Positions 35,540 through 45,375 of a DNA stretch of 57,068 bases are shown here, piece by piece. The notes beneath the pieces are model-generated. The model ran no database searches. It was given only the letters and a program-made list of their open reading frames with translations, and was not told the DNA's origin. Within the stretch, counting starts at the first letter, position 1. Each line of letters opens with the position of its first letter. A program made the position numbers and the translations under genes. This DNA comes from Billgrantia montanilacus (GTDB taxonomy: Bacteria > Pseudomonadota > Gammaproteobacteria > Pseudomonadales > Halomonadaceae), in NCBI RefSeq assembly GCF_003336675.1, contig NZ_QPII01000024.1, forward strand, positions 1 through 57,068, in the 5' to 3' direction.

Positions 35540-36025
35540 TTAGGGAAGGTTCTGCTTGATACGCGCCCGAGTGGCGGCATTGAGTCCCTTGACGTTGTCG
35601 AGGGCTTCCGGCTTCAGTGCCTTCAACTGCTCGAGGTCGCTGATACCGTGGGCGAAGAGCGCCCTGGCGCTGACGGGGCCGATGCCGTCGAGCAGGGTGA
35701 GTCGCTGAGCGAAGCGGTCGATGAAGGCCTGCTGTGCCTGCTGGTCCAGGTGATCACAGGCGCCACGACCATAGAGTTCGCCGGCCAGCCGGTTCATGCT
35801 CCGCTCGAGGCGCTCCAGCATCGGCAGCTTGACGTCCGGATGTTGCCGCAGGCGCTCCTGCAGCTCCGTCAGTGCCTGGCTGGCGGCTTGTAGCGAGGCT
35901 ACCGCCGTTGCCGGTTCGGCATCCATTGCTGCGAGCAGGCTCGACTCGAACTCACGCGCCTGCGCCTGCAGCGACAGCGCATCGTCCCGTGAAAGGGTGG
36001 TTTCCTGCTGCCCGGTATCGCTCAT
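35540..36025 (-). CDS. Helix-hairpin-helix domain protein, hypothetical
   Basis: 161 residues. The N-terminal two thirds are helical and rich in Ala, Gln and Glu. The last 55 residues form two helix-hairpin-helix-like motifs: LLDGIGPVSARALFAHGISDLEQL then LDNVKGLNAATRARIKQ, as in DNA-binding tails of many repair or structural proteins. No catalytic domain is seen. Probably a non-sequence-specific nucleic-acid binder; function unknown. Confidence 0.7.
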   Translation of the reverse strand: MSDTGQQETTLSRDDALSLQAQAREFESSLLAAMDAEPATAVASLQAASQALTELQERLRQHPDVKLPMLERLERSMNRLAGELYGRGACDHLDQQAQQAFIDRFAQRLTLLDGIGPVSARALFAHGISDLEQLKALKPEALDNVKGLNAATRARIKQNLP

Positions 36026-36060
36026 GACGCTGTTCCTTTGCTTTAAGCCCTGTCTGGTGG

Positions 36061-36086
36061 CAGTACGCTACTAGCGTAGCGTACTG
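36061..36086 (-). terminator. Hairpin after pqiC, possible terminator
   Basis: A 10-bp perfect inverted repeat (CAGTACGCTA / TAGCGTACTG, loop of 6) begins 7 bases past the pqiC stop. No T-run follows on the - strand, so it may stabilise the transcript end rather than terminate alone. Confidence 0.4.
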
Positions 36087-36092
36087 GTCGTC

Positions 36093-36677
36093 TCATCGGT
36101 GGCGACGTATGGTTGCGGCCACCTGGTCGGCCACCTGATCCCAGCTTCTACCCAGGGCCCTCACCAGGGCGGGGTAGCCGTCATCGTCGAGCTCAGTTTC
36201 AGCGCGGAAGTTCTCCATGGCCACCAGAGTGCCATCCGCTGCCAGCAGCTGCCACAGGCCGCTGGCCACCGCCAGGCCGTCGTAGCGGCCCTGGAAACTG
36301 TCGACCTCCAGCCGCAGGAACAGCGCATCGGGCTCCCGCTGGCCGCCTTCATCGCGCAGGACACGGGTGTCGCCCAGCCGCTCGGCAAGACGCGCCCGCA
36401 TGCCCCGTTCGAGCTGGCGCCCCAGGGGTTCGGCCCAGAGATGCTGGCGAGCCGCATTGAGGCTGATGTCGTCGAGCTGCAGCACGATGCCATCCACGTC
36501 CAGGTAGTGGGCCAGGCGAGGGGCACGAACCCGTAGCACATGCTCGGCATCGGACCCGCCGGAGGGAACGGCCTGACTGTCGGGCAGCATGAAGCGATTG
36601 GCAGGCGTGGTACTGGTGGCGCAACCGCTGAGGCCGAGCAGCATCGTCAGGGTGAGAAGGGCAGGCAATATCCTCAT
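36093..36677 (-). CDS. pqiC: PqiC-type outer-membrane lipoprotein
   Basis: 194 residues with a lipoprotein signal; the lipobox LSGC puts the lipidated Cys at 19. The mature part fits the ABC-type transport auxiliary lipoprotein family (DUF330/YmbA), with VRAPRLAHYLDVDGIVLQ and ISLNAARQHLWAEPLGRQLERGMRARLAERLG. PqiC links the periplasmic PqiB tunnel to the outer membrane. Third gene of pqiABC, 70 bases after pqiB. Confidence 0.88.
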   Translation of the reverse strand: MRILPALLTLTMLLGLSGCATSTTPANRFMLPDSQAVPSGGSDAEHVLRVRAPRLAHYLDVDGIVLQLDDISLNAARQHLWAEPLGRQLERGMRARLAERLGDTRVLRDEGGQREPDALFLRLEVDSFQGRYDGLAVASGLWQLLAADGTLVAMENFRAETELDDDGYPALVRALGRSWDQVADQVAATIRRHR

Positions 36678-36747
36678 TCACGGCTCCATTGCGCAGGTCG
36701 AGAAGTCTTGAGACTCATACCAGGCTCCTTGTTCAGTCCAGTCCAGT

Positions 36748-38421
36748 TCAGTTGCGACTCGGTGCGCGGGGTTGCGGGTCTTCGGTATCCAGGCTGTCGA
36801 ACAGCAGTGCCCGTGGATTCTCGTTGAGCGTGCGGGTCACCGGCTGAAGGTCGCGCATCATCCGCTCGAGCCGTTCGGCGGCGCCGCTCAGGTCGCGATA
36901 GGCACTGGAGTCCGGCGACATGCCCTCCAGCGTCTCCTGCAGGGCCATCAGCGTCGCGTTCAGGTTGCTCGGCAGGCTGCGAGTGCCAGGGTCGTCGAGC
37001 ATGGCTTGCAGCGAGGTGCTCAGCTCGCGCACCTCGTTGAGCATGGCCTCCGATGTGGCCAGGTTGCGGTCGAGGCCGGCCAGCAGCGGCTCGATTTCCA
37101 GTTCGTTGAGCTTGGTCAGCAGGCTGGTCACCTGGGATTCGATCTGGGCAAAACCGGCCGAGATGATCGGGAAGACGGCTTTGTTGCTGAAGGTTTCTTC
37201 CTCGTAGCTGTCTACCTCGGCACTGTGGAAATTGATATCCACGAACATCGCGCCGGTCAGCAGATTGCCCGACTTGAGCGAGGCGCGCAGCCCGTTATTG
37301 AAAAGCCGCCCGAAGCGCTGCTCCCACTCATCGAGATCCACCTCCTGGTTCTCGATACCTAGCCGCTGGGGTTCGATACGGATCAGAACCGGGATCGAGA
37401 AGCCATCCCGGTTTGCCGGCTGGGAGGCGGTGAACTGCCAGGGCACCGCAGCCACGGTGCCGATGCGCACACCGCGAAACTCTACCGGTGCCCCCCGGGA
37501 CAGGCCGCGAACGGTATCTTCCACCAGCAGCACGTATTCCAGGTAGCGGTTGAAGGTGCCCTGGCGAGCGCTGTCTTCGTCGGGATAGAGATTGAAGGCG
37601 GTATCGTCCGCCACCGGATTGCCGCGGGGCAGGTCCTCTGGCACGCCGAATGTCACCCCACCTCCCAGCAGGGCCTCCAGGGACTCGACGTTGACCCGGA
37701 TGCCATCGGCATCGAGGCGCAGGTCGATGCCGCTGGCCGACCAGAAGCGCGTGTTGTCGGTGACCAGCCGGTCGTAGGGGCTCTCGATGAAGATACGCTG
37801 ATCCATGCGGCGGGCCTCGGCATCGAAGTTGACCTCCTCCACGCGCCCCACGGTATAGCCCTGGAAGGTGACGGGGTCACCGGCGCGCAGCGAATTGCCC
37901 AGCTGGCTGATCAGGTTGACGCGAACACCGGCGGCATCCGCCGGGGCCACCGGGGGTTGGTCGCTCACCTCGAACTCCCGAACCCCCGGCTCGCCACTGC
38001 CGGGCTGCAGCTGGATGAAGGCACCGGAGAGCACCGTGCCCAGGCCGCTGATACCCTCGCGGCCGATGCGCGGCTTGACCACCCAGAAACGACTGCCTTC
38101 GGTCAACATGGCGTCGGAGTCCGGCGCCATGCGCGCCGAGATCACGGTATGGGTCAGGTCGTCGGAAAGTTGCACCCGTTCGACGCGCCCCACCTCGACG
38201 TTGCGGGTCTTGATCAGCGTACTGCCGGCCTCGATGCCTTCGGCGTTGGACATGGTCAACGTGATTAACGGGCCACGGCTACGATAGTTGTCGTATACCA
38301 GCCACAGGCCGATCACGATGGCAACGATGGGGACGATCCAGATCGGCGACAGCCTTGCCTGGGGCGAGGGCTTGGCGCGCTGCATGTCCCGGGTATCGTG
38401 TTCGCGGGGTGTCTCGCTCAT
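36748..38421 (-). CDS. pqiB: PqiB, periplasmic MCE-domain tunnel protein
   Basis: 557 residues. One N-terminal TM helix (about 25-44, IWIVPIVAIVIGLWLVY) anchors three successive MCE (MlaD-like) domains; typical starts are GPLITLTMSNAEGIEAGSTLIKTRNVEVGRV, GVRVNLISQLGNSLRAGDPVTFQGYTVGRV and YVLLVEDTVRGLSRGAPVEFRGVRIGTV. A long helical C-terminus follows, as in PqiB, whose hexamer forms a syringe-like lipid conduit across the periplasm. The start overlaps the pqiA stop by 4 bases. Confidence 0.93.
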   Translation of the reverse strand: MSETPREHDTRDMQRAKPSPQARLSPIWIVPIVAIVIGLWLVYDNYRSRGPLITLTMSNAEGIEAGSTLIKTRNVEVGRVERVQLSDDLTHTVISARMAPDSDAMLTEGSRFWVVKPRIGREGISGLGTVLSGAFIQLQPGSGEPGVREFEVSDQPPVAPADAAGVRVNLISQLGNSLRAGDPVTFQGYTVGRVEEVNFDAEARRMDQRIFIESPYDRLVTDNTRFWSASGIDLRLDADGIRVNVESLEALLGGGVTFGVPEDLPRGNPVADDTAFNLYPDEDSARQGTFNRYLEYVLLVEDTVRGLSRGAPVEFRGVRIGTVAAVPWQFTASQPANRDGFSIPVLIRIEPQRLGIENQEVDLDEWEQRFGRLFNNGLRASLKSGNLLTGAMFVDINFHSAEVDSYEEETFSNKAVFPIISAGFAQIESQVTSLLTKLNELEIEPLLAGLDRNLATSEAMLNEVRELSTSLQAMLDDPGTRSLPSNLNATLMALQETLEGMSPDSSAYRDLSGAAERLERMMRDLQPVTRTLNENPRALLFDSLDTEDPQPRAPSRN

Positions 38422-39776
38422 TCAGAGATTCCTTGCGGGTCGCGGGTGGCACGCGGCGGAGGCGTGTCCCAGATCAGGCGTGGATCGAAGGTCATGGCGG
38501 CCAGCATGGTCAGCACCACGACACCGCCGAAGGCCAGGGCCGCGGGCCCCGGTGTGATCGACATCAGCGACCCGGCGCGGATCAGGGCGACAAGGATGGC
38601 CACCACGAAGACGTCGACCATGGACCAGCGGCCGATGAACTCGGTGAGACGGTAGAGCCGCGTTCGCGTACCGGCGTTGAGTTCGTTGCTGCGCTTGACC
38701 ACCAGGCAGAGCCAGGATAGTGCCACCAGTTTCCCCACAGGCACGATCACGCTGGCGGTGAAGATCACTGCCGCGATCGGCCAGGAGCCCATCTGGATCA
38801 ACTCCACGACACCGCCAATGATGGTCGATGGCGTGGAATGCCCCAGGCTGGTAGTCGTCATGATCGGATAGAGATTGGCCGGCACGTACATCACCGCGGC
38901 GGCGGCCAGCAGGGCCCAGGTTCGCTGCAAGCTGTGCGGCATGCGGGCGTGCAGTCGCTCATCGCAGCGTCGACAACGGCTTGTTCCCTGCGGCGAGAGT
39001 CGGTTGACCAGGCCACAGGTGGGGCAGCCGGTCAAGCCCTGGGGGGCCGCGGTCTGGCCCGAGCGGGCGCCCTCAGGCGCCAAGGGTTCGCCGCTGAGAG
39101 AGAACCACATCCAGTCCGAGTCGAGGGATTGCGTGGTCGACAACAGCAGTATGGCGAAGGCGCAGAAGGCCCAGAATGAGACGCCGAGCTCGATCTGCGC
39201 CATGCCGGCGATCTTGATCAGGCTGACCAGGGCGCCAATGATGAACACATCTGCCATCATCCACGGGTGCAGGTGGGAAAGCGAGCGGGCAATGTTGCGG
39301 CTGGAAGGCAACGGCTCGCCACGCAGCAGGCCGAACTGCAGCCAGATCACCCCCAGCAGGTAGACGGCGGGCAAGACCAGTATGGTCATGATCACGGCGA
39401 TGGCGACGAGTGGCTGATGGAAACCGATCAGCGTCGTGGCGGTCTGGGAAAGCTCGATGTTGTTTCCGATACCCCCCACGCTGAAGCTGACGAACGGGAA
39501 AGAGGCTGCCAGCATCAGCGCGATGAGCGCCGAGACTGCCAGGGCCATGCTGCGTTGGGCCGGCTGATGGTGGCGCGTGGCAAGCGTATGTCCACAGCGG
39601 GGGCAGTCGGCTTTCTGACCGCCACGCAAGGGCGGTAGCGCGACCAGCCAGTCGCACTCGTGGCAGGCACGCAGGCGTCGCCTCGAGGTGCGCGTCTCGG
39701 GCGGGTACTGGTCCACCAGGGGCTGGCCCCGAGGAAAGCCAGGAGTTCGGAATGATCGTATGGGTTGCCTGGGCAC
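38418..39776 (-). CDS. pqiA: PqiA, inner-membrane paraquat-inducible protein A
   Basis: 452 residues. Two homologous halves, each starting with a cysteine-rich zinc-ribbon-like segment (CHECDWLVALPPL...CPRCGH and CPTCGLVNRL...CRRCDERL) followed by about four TM helices. It is the inner-membrane partner of PqiB in envelope lipid homeostasis. The marked start is GTG and the first 35 residues are not obviously conserved, so a later start near residue 20 is possible. First gene of pqiABC; the 177-base gap to the divergent antiporter gene carries both promoters. Confidence 0.9.
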   Translation of the reverse strand: MPRQPIRSFRTPGFPRGQPLVDQYPPETRTSRRRLRACHECDWLVALPPLRGGQKADCPRCGHTLATRHHQPAQRSMALAVSALIALMLAASFPFVSFSVGGIGNNIELSQTATTLIGFHQPLVAIAVIMTILVLPAVYLLGVIWLQFGLLRGEPLPSSRNIARSLSHLHPWMMADVFIIGALVSLIKIAGMAQIELGVSFWAFCAFAILLLSTTQSLDSDWMWFSLSGEPLAPEGARSGQTAAPQGLTGCPTCGLVNRLSPQGTSRCRRCDERLHARMPHSLQRTWALLAAAAVMYVPANLYPIMTTTSLGHSTPSTIIGGVVELIQMGSWPIAAVIFTASVIVPVGKLVALSWLCLVVKRSNELNAGTRTRLYRLTEFIGRWSMVDVFVVAILVALIRAGSLMSITPGPAALAFGGVVVLTMLAAMTFDPRLIWDTPPPRATRDPQGISE

Positions 39777-39953
39777 CGGCGTTGTTTACCTGAAGAATTT
39801 ACCTGAAAACGAAAAGAAAAGAGCGTCACCCACTGCTGTTTGGCCGTACACATCATGTCGTCATGGCCATGGGCGTCAATCGAAAGTGTGACAGGTTGAC
39901 GCCATGCATACCATATACAAACATTCGGCACTGAATGTTCCCGAGGAAAAGGC

Positions 39954-40937
39954 ATGTTGCTACCCGCTTTCGCCGTCATTGGCGGTCTCGTTCTGCTGGT
40001 CTGGAGCGCCGAGCGCTTCGTCGAAGGGGCAGCAGCCTCATCCCGTCGCCTGGGTGTCTCACCACTGTTGATCGGCATGCTGGTGCTTGGTTTCGGAACA
40101 TCGGCACCGGAATTGATGGTATCGGCACTGGCGGCGGGGCAAGGCAATCCGGGGCTGGCGCTGGGGAATGCCTACGGCTCGAATATCGCCAACATCGGCC
40201 TGATTCTCGGGCTGGTGGCGCTTGCCTCGCCGTTGTCGGTGCACTCCGGGGTGATTCGACGTGAGCTGCCGCTGTTGGGTGGGGTGACGCTGCTGTCGGC
40301 CCTGTTGATGTGGGGCGGCGTGATCGGGCGTATGGAGGGTAGCCTGCTGCTCGCACTGCTGGCCGCTTTCATCCTGTTCAGCATCCTGCAGGCCCGCCGA
40401 ATCGGGCCGGACGCCCTGGCGGCGGAGACCGAGGAAAGCCTGGCGGTCAAGCCCATGTCGCTCAAGGCCGGACTTGTCTGGACCCTGGTGGGCCTGCTGC
40501 TGCTGATCGTGAGTTCACGCATCCTGGTGTGGGGGGCGGTAGCCATCGCCCAGGGCTTTGGCGTCAGTGACCTGATCATCGGGCTCACCGTGGTGGCGGT
40601 GGGCACCTCGCTGCCCGAGCTTGCCGCCTCGGTCAGCGCATTGCGCCGGGGCGAGCACGACCTGGTGCTGGGCAACGTGGTTGGCTCGAACCTCTTCAAT
40701 ACGCTGGGCGTCGTCGGGCTCGCCGCGGTGATCCGGCCCATCGAGGTCGGCAGCGAGGTGCTGCTGCGGGATTGGAGCCTGATGGCTGTCATGACGGCGC
40801 TGATGGTGGTCTTCGCCATGGGCTGGCGAGGTCGCCCGGGGCGTATCAATCGCCTCGAAGGGGCCGTGCTGCTGACCCTGTTCCTTGGCTATATGCTCTT
40901 CATGGTCCGCCTTGTGGTGCTGTCCGGCAGCGCTTGA
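39954..40937 (+). CDS. Calcium/sodium antiporter, CaCA family
   Basis: 327 residues and about ten TM helices in two inverted halves. Each half has the alpha-repeat: GFGTSAPELMVSALAA (near 44) and AVGTSLPELAASVSAL (near 218), each followed by the GNxxGSNxxN ion-binding helix (GNAYGSNIANIG and GNVVGSNLFNTLG). It resembles E. coli YrbG and exchanges Na+ or H+ for Ca2+. The ATG follows GAGGAAAAGGC. Divergent from pqiA, monocistronic. Confidence 0.92.
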   Translation: MLLPAFAVIGGLVLLVWSAERFVEGAAASSRRLGVSPLLIGMLVLGFGTSAPELMVSALAAGQGNPGLALGNAYGSNIANIGLILGLVALASPLSVHSGVIRRELPLLGGVTLLSALLMWGGVIGRMEGSLLLALLAAFILFSILQARRIGPDALAAETEESLAVKPMSLKAGLVWTLVGLLLLIVSSRILVWGAVAIAQGFGVSDLIIGLTVVAVGTSLPELAASVSALRRGEHDLVLGNVVGSNLFNTLGVVGLAAVIRPIEVGSEVLLRDWSLMAVMTALMVVFAMGWRGRPGRINRLEGAVLLTLFLGYMLFMVRLVVLSGSA

Positions 40938-41234
40938 GCGTGCCCGAAGCCCGACAGCCACCGGTGAGTGATGCGACAACGAGACACAGGAAAAGCGGAG
41001 TCATAACGGTTACTGTTCAGCTTCGTTGTCGGTCTTATCGAGAGGCCGGGCAGCCGCTGGTCGCGACGCCGTTACAGGACGGCGCCACACCAGCAGGGCT
41101 GCTAGGCTCACCAGAGTGTCGAGGTGGAATGCGTCACGGCAAGCCAGGACGGCCTTGCCGGAGGCACAAAAGCACACGGTGTGCATCCGCATCCCTTGGG
41201 ACGTGAACTCTTTGCAGCCAAGAGGTATTGCGTC
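40938..41234. other. Intergenic leader before cydA
   Basis: A stretch of 297 bases holds the promoter region of the cyd operon. I found no FNR-type TTGAT-N4-ATCAA palindrome, no terminator with a T-run and no convincing gene. AAGAGGT just before 41235 is the cydA ribosome binding site. Confidence 0.5.
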
Positions 41235-42647
41235 ATGGAGCTAGATCCCCTGTTGCTGTCACGATTGCAGTTCGCTTTCGTGGTCTCCTTCCACGCCATC
41301 TTTCCGGTCTTCACCATCGGCCTGGCATCCTACATTGCCGTGCTTCATGCGCTGTTCTACAAGACCGCCAACCCGGCCTGGGACCGCCTGGCCCAGCTCT
41401 GGACCCGGGTCTTTGCCGTGGCGTTCGGCATGGGGGTGGTGTCGGGCATCGTCATGTCGTTCCAGTTCGGTACCAACTGGAGCAACTTTGCCCAGTCCAC
41501 CGCCAACTTCATGGGGCCGCTGCTCAGCTACGAGGTCGTCACCGCCTTCTTCCTCGAGGCGGCCTTCCTCGGCGTATTGCTGTTCGGCCGTGGCCGGGTG
41601 CCCCAGGGGGTCCACCTGTTTGCCGCCATCATGGTGGCAGTGGGCACCTTCATTTCGACCTTCTGGATACTCTCCGCCAACAGCTGGATGCACACCCCGG
41701 CCGGGGTCGAGGTGATCAACGGCGTCTTTCGCGTCACCTCCTGGACCGAGGCGATCTTCAACCCTTCGTTTCCCTACCGTCTCGCCCATATGGCCATGGC
41801 ATCGTTCATCACCGGCGGCTTCGTGGTGGCCGGGGTCAGCGCCTGGTACCTGCTGATCGGCCGCGACGTGGAAGCCAACCGCAAGGCACTCTCCATGTGC
41901 CTTTGGATGCTGCTGGTACTGACACCGAGCCAGGCGCTGGTGGGCGACTTCCACGGTCTCAATACCTTCGAGTACCAGCCCACCAAGCTGGCAGCCATGG
42001 AGGGTAACTGGGAGACCCGGGAGGGGGCGCCGTTCCTGCTGTTTGCCTGGCCGGATCAGGCGGCCCAGCAGAACCGCTTCGAGATCGGCATTCCCTATGC
42101 GGCGAGCCTGATCCTGACCCATGAGCTGCACGGCGAGGTGCCGGGCATTCTCGAGGCGCCGCCGGAGGAGCAGCCGCCGGTTGCCCTGGTGTTCTGGTCG
42201 TTCCGGATCATGGTTGGCCTCGGCCTCCTGATGATCGCGGTCTCCCTGGTGGGGCTCTATCTGCGGCGGGGAGGGCGCCTCTATCACTCCCGTCGATTCC
42301 TGCAGACGCTCCGGCTGATGTCGGTGACGCCCTTCATCGCGGTGCTAGCCGGCTGGGTCACCACCGAGTCGGGACGAGCCCCCTGGCTGGTCTACGGGAT
42401 GATGACCCATGCGGAAGGGGTCACGCCCTCGCTGACCGGTGGCATGGCCCTGTTCACGCTGCTCGGCTACATCACGGTCTATGGGGTGATCTTCTATGCC
42501 GGTACCTACTACCTGACGCGGGTCATCCGCTACGGCATGCAGCCAAGGGATGAAGAGAAGCTGGTGGACGACTTCGAGACGCCCAAGCGGCCCTGGTCGG
42601 CTGCCACCACCCCCTTCGACGACGACCCCACCAAGGCGGAGGGCTGA
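41235..42647 (+). CDS. cydA: Cytochrome bd-type quinol oxidase subunit I (short Q-loop, CioA-like)
   Basis: 470 residues from the ATG at 41235, preceded by AAGAGGT; this start gives the conserved MELDPLLLSRLQFAFVVSFHAIFP with the heme ligand His20. TM helices, QFGTNWSNFAQ and ESGRAPWLVYGMMTHAEGVTPS (the quinol-site GRxPW motif) are visible. The length, about 50 residues shorter than E. coli CydA (522), indicates a short Q-loop as in cyanide-insensitive oxidases. It oxidises ubiquinol and reduces oxygen to water at high affinity. First gene of cydABDC. Confidence 0.93.
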   Translation: MELDPLLLSRLQFAFVVSFHAIFPVFTIGLASYIAVLHALFYKTANPAWDRLAQLWTRVFAVAFGMGVVSGIVMSFQFGTNWSNFAQSTANFMGPLLSYEVVTAFFLEAAFLGVLLFGRGRVPQGVHLFAAIMVAVGTFISTFWILSANSWMHTPAGVEVINGVFRVTSWTEAIFNPSFPYRLAHMAMASFITGGFVVAGVSAWYLLIGRDVEANRKALSMCLWMLLVLTPSQALVGDFHGLNTFEYQPTKLAAMEGNWETREGAPFLLFAWPDQAAQQNRFEIGIPYAASLILTHELHGEVPGILEAPPEEQPPVALVFWSFRIMVGLGLLMIAVSLVGLYLRRGGRLYHSRRFLQTLRLMSVTPFIAVLAGWVTTESGRAPWLVYGMMTHAEGVTPSLTGGMALFTLLGYITVYGVIFYAGTYYLTRVIRYGMQPRDEEKLVDDFETPKRPWSAATTPFDDDPTKAEG

Positions 42648-42650
42648 GAC

Positions 42651-43661
42651 ATGGATATGTTCGACCTGTCATTGATCTGGGCGCTGATCATCGGCTTCGG
42701 CATCATGATGTACGTGCTCATGGATGGCTTCGACCTAGGGCTTGGCATCCTCTTTCCCTTCGCACCGGACGAGGATGCCCGGGACGTGATGATGAACTCC
42801 GTCGCGCCGGTGTGGGATGGTAACGAGACCTGGCTGGTGCTGGGGGGAGCGGGGCTGCTGGGCGCCTTTCCTCTGGTCTATTCCGTGTTCCTGCCGGCGC
42901 TCTATATCGGTGTGTTCCTGATGCTGGCGGGGCTGGTATTTCGCGGCGTGGCCTTCGAGCTACGCTTCAAGTCGCATCGCGATCGTCGCGGCCGCCGGAT
43001 GTGGAACCGAGCGTTCAGCTGGGGGTCGGCCATCGCCGCCTTTGCCCAGGGGGCCGTGGTGGGTACCTATATCCAGGGCTTCGAGACCCAGGACCGCGTC
43101 TTCGTGGGGGGCGCCTTCGACTGGCTCACTCCTTTCTCGGTACTCACCGGGATCGGCATCATGATTGGCTACACGCTGCTGGGCACCACCTGGCTGATCC
43201 TCAAGTCGGAAGGCTATATCCAGGCCTGGGCCTACAAGCTGACACCGCGGCTGCTGCTGGCGGTGCTGGTGATCTTCGCCATCATCAGCATCTGGACACC
43301 GCTGGTGAATCCACTGGTCTGGGAGCGCTGGTTCGGCAACATCGGCTGGATCTGGATACTTCCCGCGCTGACCCTGCTCTGCATCTTTGTCGTCCACTGG
43401 TCGGTGAAGCGTCGCCGGGAGCTGATGCCCTTCCTGGCCGCGCTGGGCATGTTCCTGTTCACCTACCTGGGGCTGGTGGTCAGCAAGTGGCCGATGATCG
43501 TGCCGCCGGACTACACCATCTGGGACGCCGCCTCGGCGCCCGAGTCGCAGCTGTTCCTGCTGATCGGGGTGCTCTTCGTGCTGCCCTTCGTGCTGGTCTA
43601 TACCTTCTGGTCCTACTGGGTCTTCCGCGGCAAGGTCAGGGTTGGCGAAGGGTATCACTGA
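42651..43661 (+). CDS. cydB: Cytochrome bd-type quinol oxidase subunit II
   Basis: 336 residues, about eight TM helices, typical CydB length. N-terminal DLSLIWALIIGFGIMMYVLMDGFDLGLGILFPF and the VWDGNETWLVLGGAGLLGAFP block are diagnostic. It pairs with CydA in the oxidase. It starts 3 bases after cydA and ends 4 bases before the chosen cydD start, so the four genes are one transcript. Confidence 0.95.
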   Translation: MDMFDLSLIWALIIGFGIMMYVLMDGFDLGLGILFPFAPDEDARDVMMNSVAPVWDGNETWLVLGGAGLLGAFPLVYSVFLPALYIGVFLMLAGLVFRGVAFELRFKSHRDRRGRRMWNRAFSWGSAIAAFAQGAVVGTYIQGFETQDRVFVGGAFDWLTPFSVLTGIGIMIGYTLLGTTWLILKSEGYIQAWAYKLTPRLLLAVLVIFAIISIWTPLVNPLVWERWFGNIGWIWILPALTLLCIFVVHWSVKRRRELMPFLAALGMFLFTYLGLVVSKWPMIVPPDYTIWDAASAPESQLFLLIGVLFVLPFVLVYTFWSYWVFRGKVRVGEGYH

Positions 43662-43665
43662 GCTG

Positions 43666-45375
43666 ATGGGCGAGCGCTTCGGCCCGGAATTGACGCCGCG
43701 CCACTGGCTGGCGGCCCATGCCGCCGGCCAGCGAGTCTGGCTGACGCTGGCGGCGCTGGCCGGCTTCGCTGTCGGCGCCCTGACCATCGTGCAGATGCTG
43801 CTGCTGGCCTGGATCATCAGTCGCCTGCTCGTGGACGGTGCCAGCGTGGCGTCGCTTGGCGGTGGCTTTATGGCCCTGGCCGCGGTGCTGCCGGTGCGTG
43901 CCCTGGCCCAGTGGGGGCAGGAGCTGGCGGGCCAGGAAGCCAGCCTGCGCATCCGGCGCGCGGTGCGGGCCGAACTGCTCGATCACCTCGCGGCCATGGG
44001 GCCGGTGCGTGCCGGTGCTCGCCATACGGCAGGGTTGGCCAGTCAGCTGGTGGAGCAGGTCGAGGCGTTGGACGGCTATTTCGCCCGCTTCCTGCCACAG
44101 CTTCGGCTGGCCGTGGCGATTCCCATGATGATCCTGGCCGTGGTGGTGTGGCTGGATTGGCTGGCTGCACTCTTCCTGCTGCTGGCGGCTCCCTTGATTC
44201 CTCTGTTCATGGCGCTGGTGGGGATGGGGGCGGAGCGGCTCAACCAGGCGCAGTTTGCCGCGGTCAGTCGCCTGGCCGGCCACTTTCTCGATCGCGTTCG
44301 CGGCATCGCCACGCTTCAGCTGTTCCACCGCACCGAAGCGGCGACCCAGGAGGTGCACGAGGCGGCCGACCACTACCGGCGGCTGAGCATGCGCACCCTT
44401 CGGCTCGCCTTTCTTTCTTCGGCGGTGCTGGAGTTCTTCGCCTCGGTGGCCATCGCCGTGGTTGCCATCTATGTCGGCTTCGGACTGCTGGGCTATATCG
44501 ACTATGGCCCGTCGCCGCAGCTGACGCTGTTCACCGGGGTGCTGGTGCTGCTGCTGGCGCCGGAGTTCTTCCAGCCCCTGCGCAGCCTGGCTCAGCACTA
44601 TCATGATCGTGCTGCCGCCCTGGGTGCGGCGGACGGTATGGTGGCACTGCTGTCCGAAACGACGGCGGAGCAGAGGTCATGTCGGCCCCAGCCGGTCCGG
44701 GAAGCCGGCCAGGTCGTCACACTCGCCAATGTCACCCTCGACCACCCGGGGCGTGGGCGCGTCTTGGGGCCGCTGGATCTGACCGTGCGTCAGGGCGATA
44801 TCCTGGCGATAACGGGGCCTTCCGGTGCCGGCAAGTCGGCCCTGCTTCAGTTGCTGGCGGGCTTCGTGGCCCCGGACCAGGGCGAAAGGCGTGTCATGGA
44901 GGGGCTGAGCTTCGCCTGGATGGACCAGCGGCCGCTGCTGATCCATGGCAGCCTGGCCGACAATCTTCGACTGGCCGCTCCCGGGGCGAGCGACGCCGAA
45001 TTGCAGCAAGCGCTGCGACACGCCGGGTTGGCCGAGCTGATGGACGTGCTGCCAGGTGGCCTTGCGACCCCTCTGGGAGAGCGCGGCTCGGGGCTCTCCG
45101 GCGGCCAGGCCCAGCGTCTTGCGTTGGCCCGGGTGTTTCTCTCCAATTCACCACTGGTGCTGCTGGATGAGCCCACCGCCAGCCTCGACGAGGGTACTGA
45201 GGCCAGGATCATCGAATCGCTTCGGGAGCTTGCTGCCGCTGGTCGCACTCTGGTCATTGCCACCCATCATCCGGCATTGATGGCGCTGGCGACTCGGCGC
45301 CTGACGCTGGCCGAGGGCCGGGTCGCGTCGGCTACCGGCAAAGGGAGTGGTGATGGGAGAGGCGACGATGCGTGA
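43666..45375 (+). CDS. cydD: CydD, thiol exporter ABC subunit
   Basis: 569 residues from the ATG at 43666; a TTG start 24 bases upstream is possible and would overlap cydB. N-terminal six-TM exporter domain, then an ATPase domain with Walker A GPSGAGKSALLQLL, signature LSGGQAQRLALARVFL and Walker B LVLLDEPTASLD. CydDC exports glutathione/cysteine to the periplasm and is needed to assemble cytochrome bd, which explains its place after cydAB. Confidence 0.92.
   Translation: MGERFGPELTPRHWLAAHAAGQRVWLTLAALAGFAVGALTIVQMLLLAWIISRLLVDGASVASLGGGFMALAAVLPVRALAQWGQELAGQEASLRIRRAVRAELLDHLAAMGPVRAGARHTAGLASQLVEQVEALDGYFARFLPQLRLAVAIPMMILAVVVWLDWLAALFLLLAAPLIPLFMALVGMGAERLNQAQFAAVSRLAGHFLDRVRGIATLQLFHRTEAATQEVHEAADHYRRLSMRTLRLAFLSSAVLEFFASVAIAVVAIYVGFGLLGYIDYGPSPQLTLFTGVLVLLLAPEFFQPLRSLAQHYHDRAAALGAADGMVALLSETTAEQRSCRPQPVREAGQVVTLANVTLDHPGRGRVLGPLDLTVRQGDILAITGPSGAGKSALLQLLAGFVAPDQGERRVMEGLSFAWMDQRPLLIHGSLADNLRLAAPGASDAELQQALRHAGLAELMDVLPGGLATPLGERGSGLSGGQAQRLALARVFLSNSPLVLLDEPTASLDEGTEARIIESLRELAAAGRTLVIATHHPALMALATRRLTLAEGRVASATGKGSGDGRGDDA

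Noticed and set aside
41010..41192. 60-codon - strand frame upstream of cydA
   Set aside because: No ribosome binding site or recognised family; likely chance in a regulatory gap.
41259..42287. Open frame on the - strand opposite cydA, and similar ones opposite cydB, cydD and cydC
   Set aside because: His/Gln/Gly-rich translations typical of antisense shadows; the + strand genes are unequivocal.
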